Assembly (NCBI RefSeq): GCF_010731715.1
Contig: NZ_AP022587.1
Location: forward strand, 1,488,001-1,552,000
Length of the DNA stretch: 64,000 nucleotides
Direction of reading: 5' to 3'
Source: Mycobacterium stomatepiae
GTDB lineage: Bacteria > Actinomycetota > Actinomycetes > Mycobacteriales > Mycobacteriaceae
Under the pieces are notes generated by a model that saw nothing but the letters and a program-made list of their open reading frames with translations, was not told the origin of the DNA and searched no databases. Below are positions 45,252 to 55,009 of the stretch, piece after piece (the first letter of the stretch is position 1; every line of letters begins with the position of its first letter). Position numbers and translations under genes: made by a program.

Positions 45252-46915
45252 ATGGATACCCCAGCAGACCTCGTCGTCACCGGAACGCCGGTGCACACGC
45301 TCGACCCGCAGATGCCCACCGCCGAGGCGTTCGCGGTGACAGGTGGGCGGATCGCCGCCGTGGGGGCGGCCGACGACATAGCCGCCCTGGCGGGACCGCG
45401 CACCGAGGTGCTCGACGCCGAGGCGATCGGCGGCCGCGCGGTGGTTCCCGGACTCGCCGACGTCCACATCCATCTCGGCCTGGGCGGTACTCAGGCGGTG
45501 TATGAGCTCGTTGTCGCTCCCACGGACTCTCTCGACAGCGTGCTCGACAAGGTGCGCGCGTGGGCAGCGGGGCTCGGCCCGGACGAGTGGATCGCCGGCG
45601 GCGTCGTCGCCAGTCCAATCATCGACGTGCTTTGCGGGAAGCGGGCGATCGAGCGGCTCGACGAGGCCGCCGGCGGCCGGGCGGTGGTGTTGCGCGACCA
45701 GTCCCTGCACAACCGATGGGTGAGCTCGCGGGCCCTGGAGCTGATGGGCGTCACCGAGAGCACTCCCGAACCCGACGACGGAAATTTGTACGCGACTCCG
45801 AAGGACGCCTGACGGGGGTGTTGGTCGAGCAGGCCTCGGTGATCGCCGAGGAGGCCATGCAGGCGTCGATCGTCGACCTGCCCGGTCGGCACCGCGCGGC
45901 ATACCGCCGCGCTCTGGAGATCGTCAACTCGTGCGGCATCACCGCCGCGCAGGACGCGGCAATCCTGGAGTATGGGCTGGCGGCTCTCGCCGAACTCGAC
46001 GACGCGGGGGCGCTATCGGCGCGCGTCGTCGGCTCTCTGCCCGTGCGCCCCTTCCTGGACGTGGGCCCGACCGGTGACCCCCTGCTCGCCGCAGCACCGG
46101 GCTACCGTCGCGAGCGCGTCCGGCCCGACTTCGTCAAGTTCTTCCTGGACGGGGTGCCGATGACGCGCACCGCGCTCATGCTCGGCCCGTACCGCTGCCA
46201 CGGCGACCACGAGGACCCCGCCGACCGCGGCGCGCCTTTTTGGAGCCACGATGACCTCGTCGGTGAGCTGCGGCGCTGCGCCGATCTCGGCCTCGGCGCG
46301 AAGCTGCACTGCGCCGGCGACGGCGCTATGCGCCTGGCACTCGACGCTATCGAGCAGGTCCGCATGAGCCACGGCACCGGTCCGCGTTACCAGATCGCTC
46401 ATGTTTTGTTCATCGACGAGGTGGACCTGCCCCGCTTCGCAGCGCTCGACGTCGTGGCGGACGCCGCGCCCTACATCTGGTCGCCGAGCCCGATGATCGA
46501 CAGCATCGCCGAACAGGTACCCGAGTCGACGATGTCGCGCATCTGGCCGTTCCGTGACTTCGTCGAGTCCGGGACCCTGCTCGCCGCCGGGTCGGACTGG
46601 CCGGTCATGCCGCTGCCGAACCCCTGGCTGGGTCTCGGCACGATGGTCACTCGGTCTGACCCCGACGGCTTCTCGCCGGGACGGCTCAACGGTGCGCAGG
46701 CACTGTCGGTACAGCAGGCGCTCGCCGCATTCACCCGCAACCCAGCGCTCGCGATGGGCCTCGGGGACATCACCGGCGCGCTGCGGCCCGGCCTGTCCGC
46801 CGACTTCGCCGTGCTCGACCGAGATCCGTTCACCGTCGACCCGAACGAGATCGCCGGCACGGTCGTTGGACAGACCTGGTTCGAGGGCCGACGGGTGTAC
46901 GAGCACGCGCTCTGA
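45252..46915 (+). pseudogene. Amidohydrolase (YtcJ-like, amidohydrolase family 3), frameshifted
   Basis: GGAGG lies 6 bp before the ATG at 45252. The first 187 codons (VVPGLADVHIHLGLGG with the HxH metal site; DEWIAGGVV) are followed by a frame change in GGAAATTTG at 45782-45784. One more A restores GKFVRDSEGRLTGVLVE and leads into the remaining 370 codons (KFFLDGVPMTRTALML, AKLHCAGDGAMRLALDAI, AAGSDWPVMPLPNPW). The family hydrolyses exocyclic amides or esters at a zinc site. The lesion is in an A-run, so a sequencing error is possible. Confidence 0.85.
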
Positions 46916-47128
46916 GTGCAAGCCGTTGCGTCCGTGGGCCGCGCGTAGCTCGCCAGGACGGTCATGTTGCCGTCTAACGCGATAGTCCATCTCAACGCGC
47001 CGATGCCCGCCGTCCCGAATAGTTGCGGGGAATTGCGAGACACCTTGCAATGCAAGCTATTCCGCCACAACGGGTTCACCAAGACGGACACGATGGCGAC
47101 CCGTGAAACCGTGGGCTACCGTTCAATC

Positions 47129-47527
47129 ATGCCGATCCCCGTAGACCTGTCATGGTTCTATACGCTCAATCTGCACGACCGAGTCAACCTGCTGAACAAC
47201 CCGCGTCAATCACTGATATCTCAGTTCGTTGAACGCATTCTCGCTCAGGTCAAAGAGCACGGGATACGGCAGCAAGAGGTAGTAGACGAAACACAGTGGA
47301 GCGGCACCTCCAGCTGGAAGCTCACTGCGTCGATGGTGGCAAAACTGGAGGAGGACCGTCAAAGGCTTGATACGTGGTTCGACTCACTAACACCCACCGA
47401 GCGCACCCACGTCATCGCGCACCGCCGCGACGAGGGCACGCAAGCCGCATCCAAGGCACTCGGCGTCGACCCAGGCATGGCTCATCCCTATCTCGACATG
47501 AAGGCAACAAAACTCGGTCTGCCTTGA
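47129..47527 (+). CDS. Hypothetical protein
   Basis: A 132-aa frame from the ATG at 47129 (the open frame extends to 46964 but that part is unlike coding sequence). Hydrophilic and helical: SQFVERILAQVKEHGIRQQE, KLEEDRQRLDTWFDSLTPTE. No motif recognised. It might be a small regulatory or DNA-binding protein. Confidence 0.5.
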   Translation: MPIPVDLSWFYTLNLHDRVNLLNNPRQSLISQFVERILAQVKEHGIRQQEVVDETQWSGTSSWKLTASMVAKLEEDRQRLDTWFDSLTPTERTHVIAHRRDEGTQAASKALGVDPGMAHPYLDMKATKLGLP

Positions 47528-47601
47528 ACCAATGTCACTGTGCTTGAGCGCAAATCGAACATAAGCCGTTTCCCGCACCCCATATCGGGTAGGCCACAAG
47601 C

Positions 47602-47736
47602 GTGACTGCCTCCGAGCAACCACCTCCAGAAGGTGACGAACAGCCCCCGCAAAAGGGCGAGCAAAAAGACGACGCGTCCCCCGACGACGATCCCACGTCG
47701 GCGCCACCGGGCGAGACTTTAACTGGAGGCGAGTGA
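47602..47736 (+). CDS. Possible 44-aa acidic Pro/Gln-rich peptide
   Basis: GTG-started frame rich in Glu, Asp and Pro (EQPPPEGDEQPPQKGEQKDD). Its low-complexity disordered composition resembles small mycobacterial peptides, but there is no independent support. A GTG (47740) beginning another ~41-codon frame follows 3 bp later. Confidence 0.3.
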   Translation: MTASEQPPPEGDEQPPQKGEQKDDASPDDDPTSAPPGETLTGGE

Positions 47737-47868
47737 TCGGTGAAAGTAGTTGGGGTGGCCTGCGGCGACCTGCGTGCCGATGCGCCCGTCGACATCGGCG
47801 TCACGACCCGAGACCGAGACGCCTCATCCATAATGCAGTGGTGTCGATCGGCAATCGAGACCTGAGGG

Positions 47869-48072
47869 GTGCCATACGCTGTGCCCCTTAAGCGTGTCGA
47901 CGAGTTGAGGCCGGGCGACCGGATACGGATGAAGATCGGGCGGGCCACCGTCGTTGCCGTCGAGCCCCTCGCCGACGATCGCACCTTGATCACTTTCGCT
48001 TACGGGACGAAAGGCGCCGCCGACAACGATCTGACGGTCGATGTCCTCGCCGAGGATGAGTGGGGCGATTGA
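47869..48072 (+). CDS. Small beta-rich hypothetical protein
   Basis: A 67-aa frame with regular beta-barrel-like pattern: VDELRPGDRIRMKIGRATVVAVEPL and RTLITFAYGT. GTG start at 47869 or 47881. It resembles short hint/KOW-like or SH3-like domain proteins; no specific family is claimed. Confidence 0.55.
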   Translation: MPYAVPLKRVDELRPGDRIRMKIGRATVVAVEPLADDRTLITFAYGTKGAADNDLTVDVLAEDEWGD

Positions 48073-48099
48073 GCCGACTCGACTGGACTCAGCGGTGAC

Positions 48100-48705
48100 T
48101 CACCCGGTCAGGATCGTCGGGAACGGACTGCGGTCGGCCGGCAGGTCGGCGGGAAAACACGGCGAAATCGCTTGCAGCGTAGGCGCATAGCCAGGCTGAT
48201 ACCGGGCGATGATCTGCAGGATGTATCCGTCGGGTGCATAACCGAAGCGGTTGGGCTTGTAGAAGCCGTCGCGCTCGTACACCTGCCAGCCCCAGCTCTT
48301 CCAGACGTCACCGGCCTTGGCGACGATCGCATTCGTATCGACGCCCGCCGGCAGCGTGAGATCACCATTGGTCGCGAATTCCAATGGCGGAGTCCCAGTT
48401 TCGACGTCCTTGCACGGATGAACGGTGCCACCGCCGGCGTAGCGGCTGGCGTCCAGCGTCATCCCGGGCGGCAGCGCCTGCAGTGTCTTCTTGAGGTAGC
48501 CGATCACCGTATCCTGGGCCTGCTGTTGAGTTTTCGGGACAACGGGCTCAAGCTTCCATCCGGGCGGTGGCGGTGGTGTGGCTTCCATCGATGGACCTCC
48601 CAGTGGAGTAGCGCCGGTCGGCGTCTGCGGTCCCAGCGGACGATCGTGGCTGCAGGCACCGACCAATACGACAATCAACAGGACGCCGAGAACACGGTTC
48701 ACCAC
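48100..48705 (-). CDS. Lipoprotein
   Basis: A 201-aa protein with a lipoprotein signal (VLGVLLIVVLVGAC, lipobox LVGAC, Cys at residue 18) and a Pro-rich linker. The mature part (KTQQQAQDTVIGYLKKTLQA, WKSWGWQVYERDGFYKPNRFGYAPDGY, two further Cys) is typical of small mycobacterial cell-surface lipoproteins. The start overlaps the upstream hydrolase by 7 bp: third gene of a coupled trio. Confidence 0.85.
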   Translation of the reverse strand: MVNRVLGVLLIVVLVGACSHDRPLGPQTPTGATPLGGPSMEATPPPPPGWKLEPVVPKTQQQAQDTVIGYLKKTLQALPPGMTLDASRYAGGGTVHPCKDVETGTPPLEFATNGDLTLPAGVDTNAIVAKAGDVWKSWGWQVYERDGFYKPNRFGYAPDGYILQIIARYQPGYAPTLQAISPCFPADLPADRSPFPTILTG

Positions 48706-50378
48706 GTCGAGCCTCCCCCACCGCCAGCCTGCGGCGGCGGGACACCGGCGATCACCGCACCGAGATTGAGCAGCGCCGGATTGCCCTCACTCCAGTAGCT
48801 GCTGTGGGCCGCGACGCTCGGCGTCAGGCCGAGCAGGTCGCTGCTCGGGCCGGCAGCCGCGAACAAGCGCGTCGCACCGAAGTCGTTGGCCGTCGGATCG
48901 TGGCCCAGCGTCATGTCGGTCACCAGCTCGATGATGTCATTGCGGGCCCGCATGGCATAGACATGCGCGCCGGGATCAAGATTCAGATCGCCGGCGTGCG
49001 CAACGAGCATGCCGGGGCTGCCGACCGCGACGACGTTGTTGGCGTCGAGATGATGCCCACCGGACGCGGCCCCGCCGACCAGCGTCGAGCCGTAACTGTG
49101 CCCGATCACCGTGTCGATCGACGGCGCTCCGACGTGCGACGCGCGCTGCCCGCTCTGGAACGCTTCCAGCGCTCCCCCGCCCGCCCGGGCTCGATCGGGC
49201 CACGCCGCCTCGACGAGATCCATCGGGCGGTCATAGCCCATCCAGGTCGTCACCGCGACATCGCCCGGCTTCAACCCAGGGTCGGCCGCCATCGCGGAGT
49301 TGTACATCGCCAGGGACTTCAGGTCGCTGCCCTCGAAGGCCGCGAGGTCCTGGCCGGTGCCGGGCACCAGGATCGCATTGCGCTTGGCATAGTCGGGGTT
49401 TCCGATGGCCACCGCCCCGCGGCCCCGGTCGTCGATCAGGCCGAGGTAGCGCGGCACGCCCTCCTTGCGGTCCAACGCGGTCTGCACCGCCCGGTAGCCG
49501 TCGAGGCTGTGCCGGGCCGACACCAGTTGGGGCGCCAGCGCATTGAATTCGCCGGCCGTCGCGTCGCTGTGATCGCCCATGTAGATCTGGGCGGCCAGTT
49601 CGTCGACGCGGTGCTGCAGACGGTCGACGTCGGCTTGCGCCTGCTGCTGCAGCTCGGGCAGATGAAGCCGGTTGTAGTGGTCCCGGCCCAGATGGTCCGG
49701 CGGGTCCCACCGCATCCCGGGGTGATTGCCGATGCTGTGGTCTTGGCTGTAGAGCCAGTCCTTCTCCTCCGGCGTGAGCTTGTTCCACAGCTCGGCGAAC
49801 TGCCGGGGATCCTGCGGCAACGGCTGTTGCAGCGCCCGCTGCACGTCGGGCCGGTTGTCATGGGGCCCGGGTGGAATGAGCGCGTCGCCGTCGGCCATGT
49901 TGATCGCCTCCGCCAACTCCTGGTCCACGGCATTGGCCTCGGCGACGATCGCGTTCAGGCGTGTCTGCAGCTCGGCGCGCTGCGCCTGCATCCTCGCCCA
50001 TTCGGCCGCGGTGTAGCGCGATTGGGGAATCGCCACCACCTGGCTGGTCGCGGCGTCGACCTGCAGGCGCGCACTGGCCGCGTCCGCGCGCAACGTGGCG
50101 AGGTCGGCCTTGACCTTGTCGATCCCGCCGGCGGCCTGTTCCGCGGCCCGCGCGACGACGAGCGCCTCGTTCCCGTGGGCGTCGAGGTCTTGTCGAACCG
50201 CCGCGTTCTGGTGCACGGCGGCCTCGCGTGACGCGCCCTCCCAGGTGGCGAACACCGACAGCGATGCCAACTCACGCGAGGTGTCGAAGGCGCTCCGCGA
50301 GCGCGCGGAGGCCGCGTGAAACACCTCGCGCACCGCATCGGCGTTCCAGCGGTCAATGTCTGCGACCGATAAGGCCAT
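48699..50378 (-). CDS. Large alpha/beta hydrolase (DUF1023 type) with helical N-terminus
   Basis: A 559-aa protein. Residues 1-330 are helical and coiled-coil-like, beginning with a WXG100-like hairpin (VFATWEGASREAAV). Residues ~340-530 are a DUF1023 alpha/beta-hydrolase domain with nucleophile elbow VIGHSYGSTLVG (Ser), preceding strand NAILVPGTGQDLAAF and candidate acid/His (MRARNDIIELV, HSSYWSEG). The layout recalls type VII-secreted effectors: small WXG-like gene upstream, large enzyme with a WXG-like head, lipoprotein downstream. No signal peptide, consistent with that route. Confidence 0.82.
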   Translation of the reverse strand: MALSVADIDRWNADAVREVFHAASARSRSAFDTSRELASLSVFATWEGASREAAVHQNAAVRQDLDAHGNEALVVARAAEQAAGGIDKVKADLATLRADAASARLQVDAATSQVVAIPQSRYTAAEWARMQAQRAELQTRLNAIVAEANAVDQELAEAINMADGDALIPPGPHDNRPDVQRALQQPLPQDPRQFAELWNKLTPEEKDWLYSQDHSIGNHPGMRWDPPDHLGRDHYNRLHLPELQQQAQADVDRLQHRVDELAAQIYMGDHSDATAGEFNALAPQLVSARHSLDGYRAVQTALDRKEGVPRYLGLIDDRGRGAVAIGNPDYAKRNAILVPGTGQDLAAFEGSDLKSLAMYNSAMAADPGLKPGDVAVTTWMGYDRPMDLVEAAWPDRARAGGGALEAFQSGQRASHVGAPSIDTVIGHSYGSTLVGGAASGGHHLDANNVVAVGSPGMLVAHAGDLNLDPGAHVYAMRARNDIIELVTDMTLGHDPTANDFGATRLFAAAGPSSDLLGLTPSVAAHSSYWSEGNPALLNLGAVIAGVPPPQAGGGGGSTW

Positions 50379-50390
50379 ACCCCACTGTTC

Positions 50391-50717
50391 TCAGCCGCGA
50401 CCACTGAGCGCGGCGGCCCTGGCTGCAACGTCGGCAAGCGCCTGCGCCCGCTGCGCCTCGGCCGCCGCATGCGCGACGGCGGCGTCTTGCAGCGCAAACC
50501 CGTGGTCCCCGACCCAGCCCACCAACGCCTGCGACACCGGCAGCCACCGGGCCGCCCGGGTGCTCAGCGCCGCCGCCGACGCACCGGCCCACCCGTATTG
50601 CGCGGCCTCCATCCGGTTGTCGGCCGTCAGGAACCCTGCCGCCAGATCTTCGGCCTGACCACTCACGTGCCGTCCCGACGTCGTCAACTGCTCGACATCG
50701 ATTTTGATGTCAGACAC
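50391..50717 (-). CDS. WXG100-like protein
   Basis: A 108-aa all-helical protein with a YGWAG turn (W-A-G, the WXG position) between two helices, as in WXG100/ESX substrates. It lies 12 bp upstream of the hydrolase gene on the same strand and is probably its secretion or folding partner. It lacks a clear YxxxD/E tail at the C-terminus. Confidence 0.7.
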   Translation of the reverse strand: MSDIKIDVEQLTTSGRHVSGQAEDLAAGFLTADNRMEAAQYGWAGASAAALSTRAARWLPVSQALVGWVGDHGFALQDAAVAHAAAEAQRAQALADVAARAAALSGRG

Positions 50718-51238
50718 CGTCGGGATCCCCTTCCCCCCAAGTGATCACGTCAGCACTGCGCATCTGCGGAGCCTAGGCACATCGGGCGCCGGACGCACTT
50801 CACCCTGTGCAAGGGACGCCGCCCGATAGCCAACATGCCGACAGTTGTAGCTCACCCGCCGAGAGAGCCCACGGGTATGAACTTCGCCGCGATTGCAGAC
50901 TAAAGGATTTGCTCGAACCCGGTAAACGCACGAATCAGCACGATGCGGTATGGATTAATCGGAAATGGCAAACTCAGAGATTTGGCATAGCGGCATGAGA
51001 ATTCATCAGCACGGATAACGCGGAAATAACAAACTTCGGGATTTATCGATTATTTATTGGACGCCTCAAATGTCACACCAGCCACAGACCACCATTGAGG
51101 GCGCGAGTCGGTGGCGGGCTAGTGCCCAGATGCGGCGAGGGTTGGCGATAGCGGGTCGAGTGAGTCGATGCCAGCCGGCGAAGACTGCCTGACGGCAGCG
51201 GAACGAAGCGTGCGAAGAGTGCTCTGAGCAGCGAGTTT
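50718..51238. other. AT-rich intergenic region
   Basis: About 520 bp without a supported gene. It is markedly AT-rich around 50900-51070 compared with the flanks and should hold the promoter of the WXG100-like gene. No hairpin, repeat or RNA gene was recognised. Confidence 0.45.
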
Positions 51239-51412
51239 CTATCCGAAGAACGGGGACATCCGGCTTTCGCCGTCGTGGGGAGAGTCGCAGGAAGTGCACT
51301 GCATCCCGGCGCCGTTGCCGACGCATTCGGCGACGCAATCGGAGCTTCCGATGCCGATCGTGAGCAGGAACGCCCCCACCGAAGCGAAAAATAATGCTGC
51401 GACAGTTTCCAT
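51239..51412 (-). CDS. Small Cys-rich membrane or secreted protein (57 aa)
   Basis: ATG at 51412 with GGGAGG 7 bp upstream. One hydrophobic helix (TVAALFFASVGAFLLTIGIG) and then CVAECVGNGAGMQCTSC: four Cys close together, with one pair spaced like a metal or disulfide knuckle. Probably anchored or exported. Family unknown. Confidence 0.55.
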   Translation of the reverse strand: METVAALFFASVGAFLLTIGIGSSDCVAECVGNGAGMQCTSCDSPHDGESRMSPFFG

Positions 51413-51824
51413 TTCAGACCTCCCGCCCAACCCTGAATTAATTGCGACGCGCATACCACCAACTCAGAGAATCTAATCCACAAAAATGCTCTAAATTGTC
51501 GGCGGCGTCAAGTTCAAATTCGAAGTAATCAAGATCAATACGTTGCAGATCAAGATCAGTAGCTGGGCGCGCGTCTAGAACATCAAAATTTTCGAAAACC
51601 TAACGAATTCGGCAGGACGACGCGCCGGGGTGTGTGGTATCAAGCGAAGGCGCCATACGAAGTTCCAGCCCGCACTGCGAGGGCTACCGAGTCGGGGCGA
51701 TGAGATTGTGCTACGTCCCAGCGACGTCGGGCGGGCGGTCCAGCGCAATAACCTTGGGACACAGGCAGACTCAGCGGCGTGCGCTGCGCAGAGTTCAGGG
51801 ATGTCGACCGAAAAATTAAGTGAA
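51413..51824. other. Non-coding stretch
   Basis: No supported gene. Base composition is low in GC near 51480-51600. The frames present lack start sites and coding character. Confidence 0.4.
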
Positions 51825-51854
51825 GCGGCCACCGAGGATCCTCCCGGTGGCCGC
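51825..51854 (-). terminator. Perfect 10-bp hairpin, terminator for the VOC gene
   Basis: GCGGCCACCG-N10-CGGTGGCCGC. Read on the minus strand it is followed by TTCACTTAATTTTT, so it can stop leftward transcription from the VOC gene ~160 bp upstream. Confidence 0.6.
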
Positions 51855-52013
51855 CTCGTCGGCCATTGAATGATGCTAGCTTTCGGTCTCGATTCGCGTG
51901 CCGTTTTCGCAACTTCTTGCCGAGATCCGAAACCGCACACCGCAGGCGGCCGTAACGGCGCAGGTCACGGGCCCTCGACGGCCATGCGTGATGCCGTTGC
52001 GGTTGCCCGTCTT

Positions 52014-52367
52014 TCAGCGAGCCAGTGGCTTGTAGAACACCAAGCCGTTGCCTTTGTTGTCGTAGACGACGGCCCGGCGTTCGTGGGCGTCGTCATACGG
52101 CCCCTTCACGATGCCGCCGCCGCTGGCCTCAACCGCCTTGGCCGCCGCATCGACGTCGGCGGTCTTGATGCCGACGACGACCTGCCCGGGGATGGGATGG
52201 TCCACGTCGGTCGCCAGGGCAAGAGTGACCGGGCCACCGTCGAGAGCCGCGAAATGGGCGCCGTCGCGGAATTTCAGTGCCATGCCCAGGGTCTCGCTGT
52301 AGAACCTGATCGACTCGTCCAGGTCGTCGGTCGACAAGATGATCATCTTCACTTCGTGCTCGCTCAA
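52014..52367 (-). CDS. VOC-family (glyoxalase-like) protein
   Basis: A 117-aa single-unit vicinal-oxygen-chelate protein: IILSTDDLDESIRFYSETLG at the start, VYDNKGNGLVFYKPL at the end. Two paired beta-alpha-beta-beta-beta modules. Metal ligands of true glyoxalase I are not all evident, so it may bind rather than convert its ligand. Confidence 0.88.
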   Translation of the reverse strand: MSEHEVKMIILSTDDLDESIRFYSETLGMALKFRDGAHFAALDGGPVTLALATDVDHPIPGQVVVGIKTADVDAAAKAVEASGGGIVKGPYDDAHERRAVVYDNKGNGLVFYKPLAR

Positions 52368-52411
52368 CGGATACCTCCTCTGTACTGGGTCGCTTCCAGA
52401 CTAGGCAGAGG

Positions 52412-52918
52412 TCAGCGGCGAAACACCACCCATCTCATCGCGCTGTACATGTACGCCGCTTCGCACAGACCCGCCACGATGCGCGACAGCTGGTACTGCA
52501 GCCCGAGGGCCGTCAACAGTGTGGTCACCCCGAGGATGAAGGCCAGGTAGTTGACGACGACCACCACGACGTAGACCGCGACCTGGGAGCCGACGGCGCC
52601 GTGGGACTGAAAGTTGAAGGTGCGGTTGAGCACGTAGCTCAGTGCGAAGGCGCACACGTAGGAGACGGTGACGGCGATCGGCACCGCGAGGTCGAGCCCG
52701 TCGCGCAGCGTGGTGAGCAGTGCCAGGTCGACGCTGAAGGTGAAGCCGTTGATCACGCAGAAGCCGAGAAACGTCGGGGCGATGAGCGAACCGAGCCCGA
52801 ACGGCAGCCGGCCCACGACGGCCTCGCACATCTTGTGGAAGCGGTCGACCGCCGGCGTCCGGCTGACCTGCGATTCGGCAGTCACGCGGCTACGGTGCCA
52901 TGACCGGGTATCCGCCAC
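52412..52918 (-). CDS. GtrA-family membrane protein
   Basis: A 168-aa protein with four membrane helices and the GtrA signature SYVLNRTFNFQS after helix 2. GtrA proteins move polyprenyl-linked sugars across the membrane for decoration of envelope glycans. The N-terminal ~25 residues before KMCEAVVGRLP are polar; a later GTG start is possible. Confidence 0.85.
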   Translation of the reverse strand: MADTRSWHRSRVTAESQVSRTPAVDRFHKMCEAVVGRLPFGLGSLIAPTFLGFCVINGFTFSVDLALLTTLRDGLDLAVPIAVTVSYVCAFALSYVLNRTFNFQSHGAVGSQVAVYVVVVVVNYLAFILGVTTLLTALGLQYQLSRIVAGLCEAAYMYSAMRWVVFRR

Positions 52919-52952
52919 ATGATCAGTGGGCCAACTCTTCGCCCGGCGGGCA

Positions 52953-54890
52953 TCACTTCGCCGGGAGCTTGACGACCCGGTCGCCGGTGTAGTCGGTGAC
53001 GTAGATGTTGATGGCTTTGTCTACCGCGATGCCGCTGGGATGGTTGAGCCCGACGAACGGCAGCACCCTCTGTCGCTCGGTGCCCGCCTCCATTTTCAGC
53101 ACCCGGTTATTCGTGTAGTCGGTGACGAAGATGTCGCCCCCGCTGTCCACCGCCACGCCGCTGGGGTCTCCGGGGGTGAACAGGCCGCTGAACGGCACCA
53201 CGGTCTGGCGGCCCGTGTCCGCGGCCAGCTTCACCACCCGGCTGTTGCCCGAGTCGGCGATGTAGACGTTGCGGGCATTGTCCAGCCCCACCCCTTCGGG
53301 CCCGTTGAGGCCGGTGAACGGCAGTTCGATCGGGGTGGTGGAGCCGGGAGCCAGCTGTAGCACCCGATTGGCGTCGGTGTCGGCGAGATAGAGGGCACCC
53401 GCATCGTCGGTCGCCACCCCCTGGGGCCGGTGCAGGCCGGTGAATGGCAGCACGACCGGGGTGGTCGAACCGGCTGCCAGCTTGAGCACCCGATTGTTGT
53501 TGGTGTCGGCCACATACAGGTTTCCGGCGCTATCCCCCGCCACGCCCTCCGGCGAGTTGAGGCCGGCGAACGGCAACTCGACCGCGACGCTCGAGCCCAC
53601 CGCCAGCTTCAGCACTCGATTGTTGATGTCCTCGGCGACGTAGACGTTGCCGGCGGAGTCGACCTCCACATCCGCCGGATGACCAAGCCCGTTGAACGGC
53701 AACGTGATTTGCGGACCGAATAAGGGGTCGTGATGTTCGGCGGACTGCTTACCGCGATCGCTCTCCAGCATCCCGACGATGACGACGAAGGCGACCACAA
53801 CCGCGGTCACCGTCAACAGCGCAATGGGAATCAGGATGGCGGGCCGCCGCCACCACGGGGTCCGCGCCGCGGTGTCGTCCTCGCCGGCCGACGGCTGTTT
53901 GTACGGTTCCGGATCTGACCACTCGTCCGACGGCGCTTCGACCGCGAGATAGGAGGTGACCGGCGCTGGCGCGGGCGCGGGCGCGGAATACGTTTGTACG
54001 GCCCGGCGAGGCTCCGGTTGCGCCACCGGCTGTTCGGCTTGCGGCGGGGGCGGGTCCCGACGCGGCCGGTTGGCGGGCGGGGTGATGGCGTCGCGGGCGG
54101 CGCCGGCCAACTCGACGGCGGTGGCATACCGGTTGGCGGGGTCTTTGGCCATGCCGGTGGCGACGACCTTGTCGAGGTGGGCGGGCACGCCGGGCTGGAT
54201 CACCGACGGCCGGGGCGGCGGGTTGCTCAGGTGCGCGGCGAACAGCCAGCTGTCCCCGGCGAACGGCGGCTGTGCGGTCAGACATTCGTAGAGGACACAG
54301 GCCAGCGAGTAGATGTCGGCGCCGGGGTCGGCCTCGCGAGCCCCGGACCGCTCGGGCGCCATGTATTGCCGGCTGGCAATCTCGTTGTCGGAGTTCGTCA
54401 ATCGCGATTCGTACCAGGGTGCCAACCGGGCGATCCCGACGTCGACCAGATAGGCGAAGTCGTCGCGATCAAGCAGGATGTTGGACGGTTTGACGTCGCC
54501 GTGCACCAGGCCGACCTCGTGCACGGCGTGCAGGGCCTCGGCCACCTGCTCGACGATGTAGACCGCGCGGGCCGGCTCGAGCGGCCCGTCTGCCAACACC
54601 TGTTTGAGGTTGCTGCCTTCGATCAGCTCCATGTCGAGATAGAGGCGCTCGCCGATTTCGCCGAAATCGTGGATGGGAATGATGTGCGGGTTGTTCAGGC
54701 GTGCCGCCGCGGCCGCTTCCCGGCGAAACTGCTCCGCGATCGCGGGGTCGGCGGCCAGTTCGGGCGGGAGCACCTTGATTGCGGCGGCGCGGTTGGCGGT
54801 CGCGGTGTCGTACGCGCGCCACACCTGCCCCAGATCGCCTCGGCCCAACAACTCGACGAGCCGATAGCGGCCGAACTCCTCTCCCTGCAC
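52953..54890 (-). CDS. PknD-like Ser/Thr kinase with NHL propeller, degenerate motifs
   Basis: A 645-aa protein with kinase domain (1-265), Pro-rich juxtamembrane linker, one membrane helix (ILIPIALLTVTAVVVAFVVIVG) and six extracellular NHL repeats (LPFTGLxxPxGVAxDxAGxxYVADxxNNRVLKL). The layout equals Mtb PknD, but key positions differ. The glycine loop is GRGDLGQV, HRD is HGDVKPSN (Arg lost, Asp kept), DFG is DVG, and the activation loop lacks the TxTGT phospho-site. The ATP Lys (AAIKVL) is kept. It may be a weak kinase or a pseudokinase sensor. Confidence 0.9.
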   Translation of the reverse strand: MQGEEFGRYRLVELLGRGDLGQVWRAYDTATANRAAAIKVLPPELAADPAIAEQFRREAAAAARLNNPHIIPIHDFGEIGERLYLDMELIEGSNLKQVLADGPLEPARAVYIVEQVAEALHAVHEVGLVHGDVKPSNILLDRDDFAYLVDVGIARLAPWYESRLTNSDNEIASRQYMAPERSGAREADPGADIYSLACVLYECLTAQPPFAGDSWLFAAHLSNPPPRPSVIQPGVPAHLDKVVATGMAKDPANRYATAVELAGAARDAITPPANRPRRDPPPPQAEQPVAQPEPRRAVQTYSAPAPAPAPVTSYLAVEAPSDEWSDPEPYKQPSAGEDDTAARTPWWRRPAILIPIALLTVTAVVVAFVVIVGMLESDRGKQSAEHHDPLFGPQITLPFNGLGHPADVEVDSAGNVYVAEDINNRVLKLAVGSSVAVELPFAGLNSPEGVAGDSAGNLYVADTNNNRVLKLAAGSTTPVVLPFTGLHRPQGVATDDAGALYLADTDANRVLQLAPGSTTPIELPFTGLNGPEGVGLDNARNVYIADSGNSRVVKLAADTGRQTVVPFSGLFTPGDPSGVAVDSGGDIFVTDYTNNRVLKMEAGTERQRVLPFVGLNHPSGIAVDKAINIYVTDYTGDRVVKLPAK

Positions 54891-55009
54891 CGGCTCACCA
54901 TACCCAGCCCGGCACCCCAGTGGAGGTCAAAATTCGGCGCCCGTCGTCGCCGTTAACCTGAAGCGCTCAGCTAACTTTCACGCGAATAACATCATGGTCA
55001 CCAAAAGCC

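Noticed and set aside
46964..47128. Upstream extension of the 47129 protein
   Set aside because: The added 55 residues lack coding character and a better ATG follows; the region is probably the promoter.
48804..50231. A 475-codon open frame on the plus strand
   Set aside because: Antisense to the DUF1023 hydrolase gene; no start signal and no protein family character.
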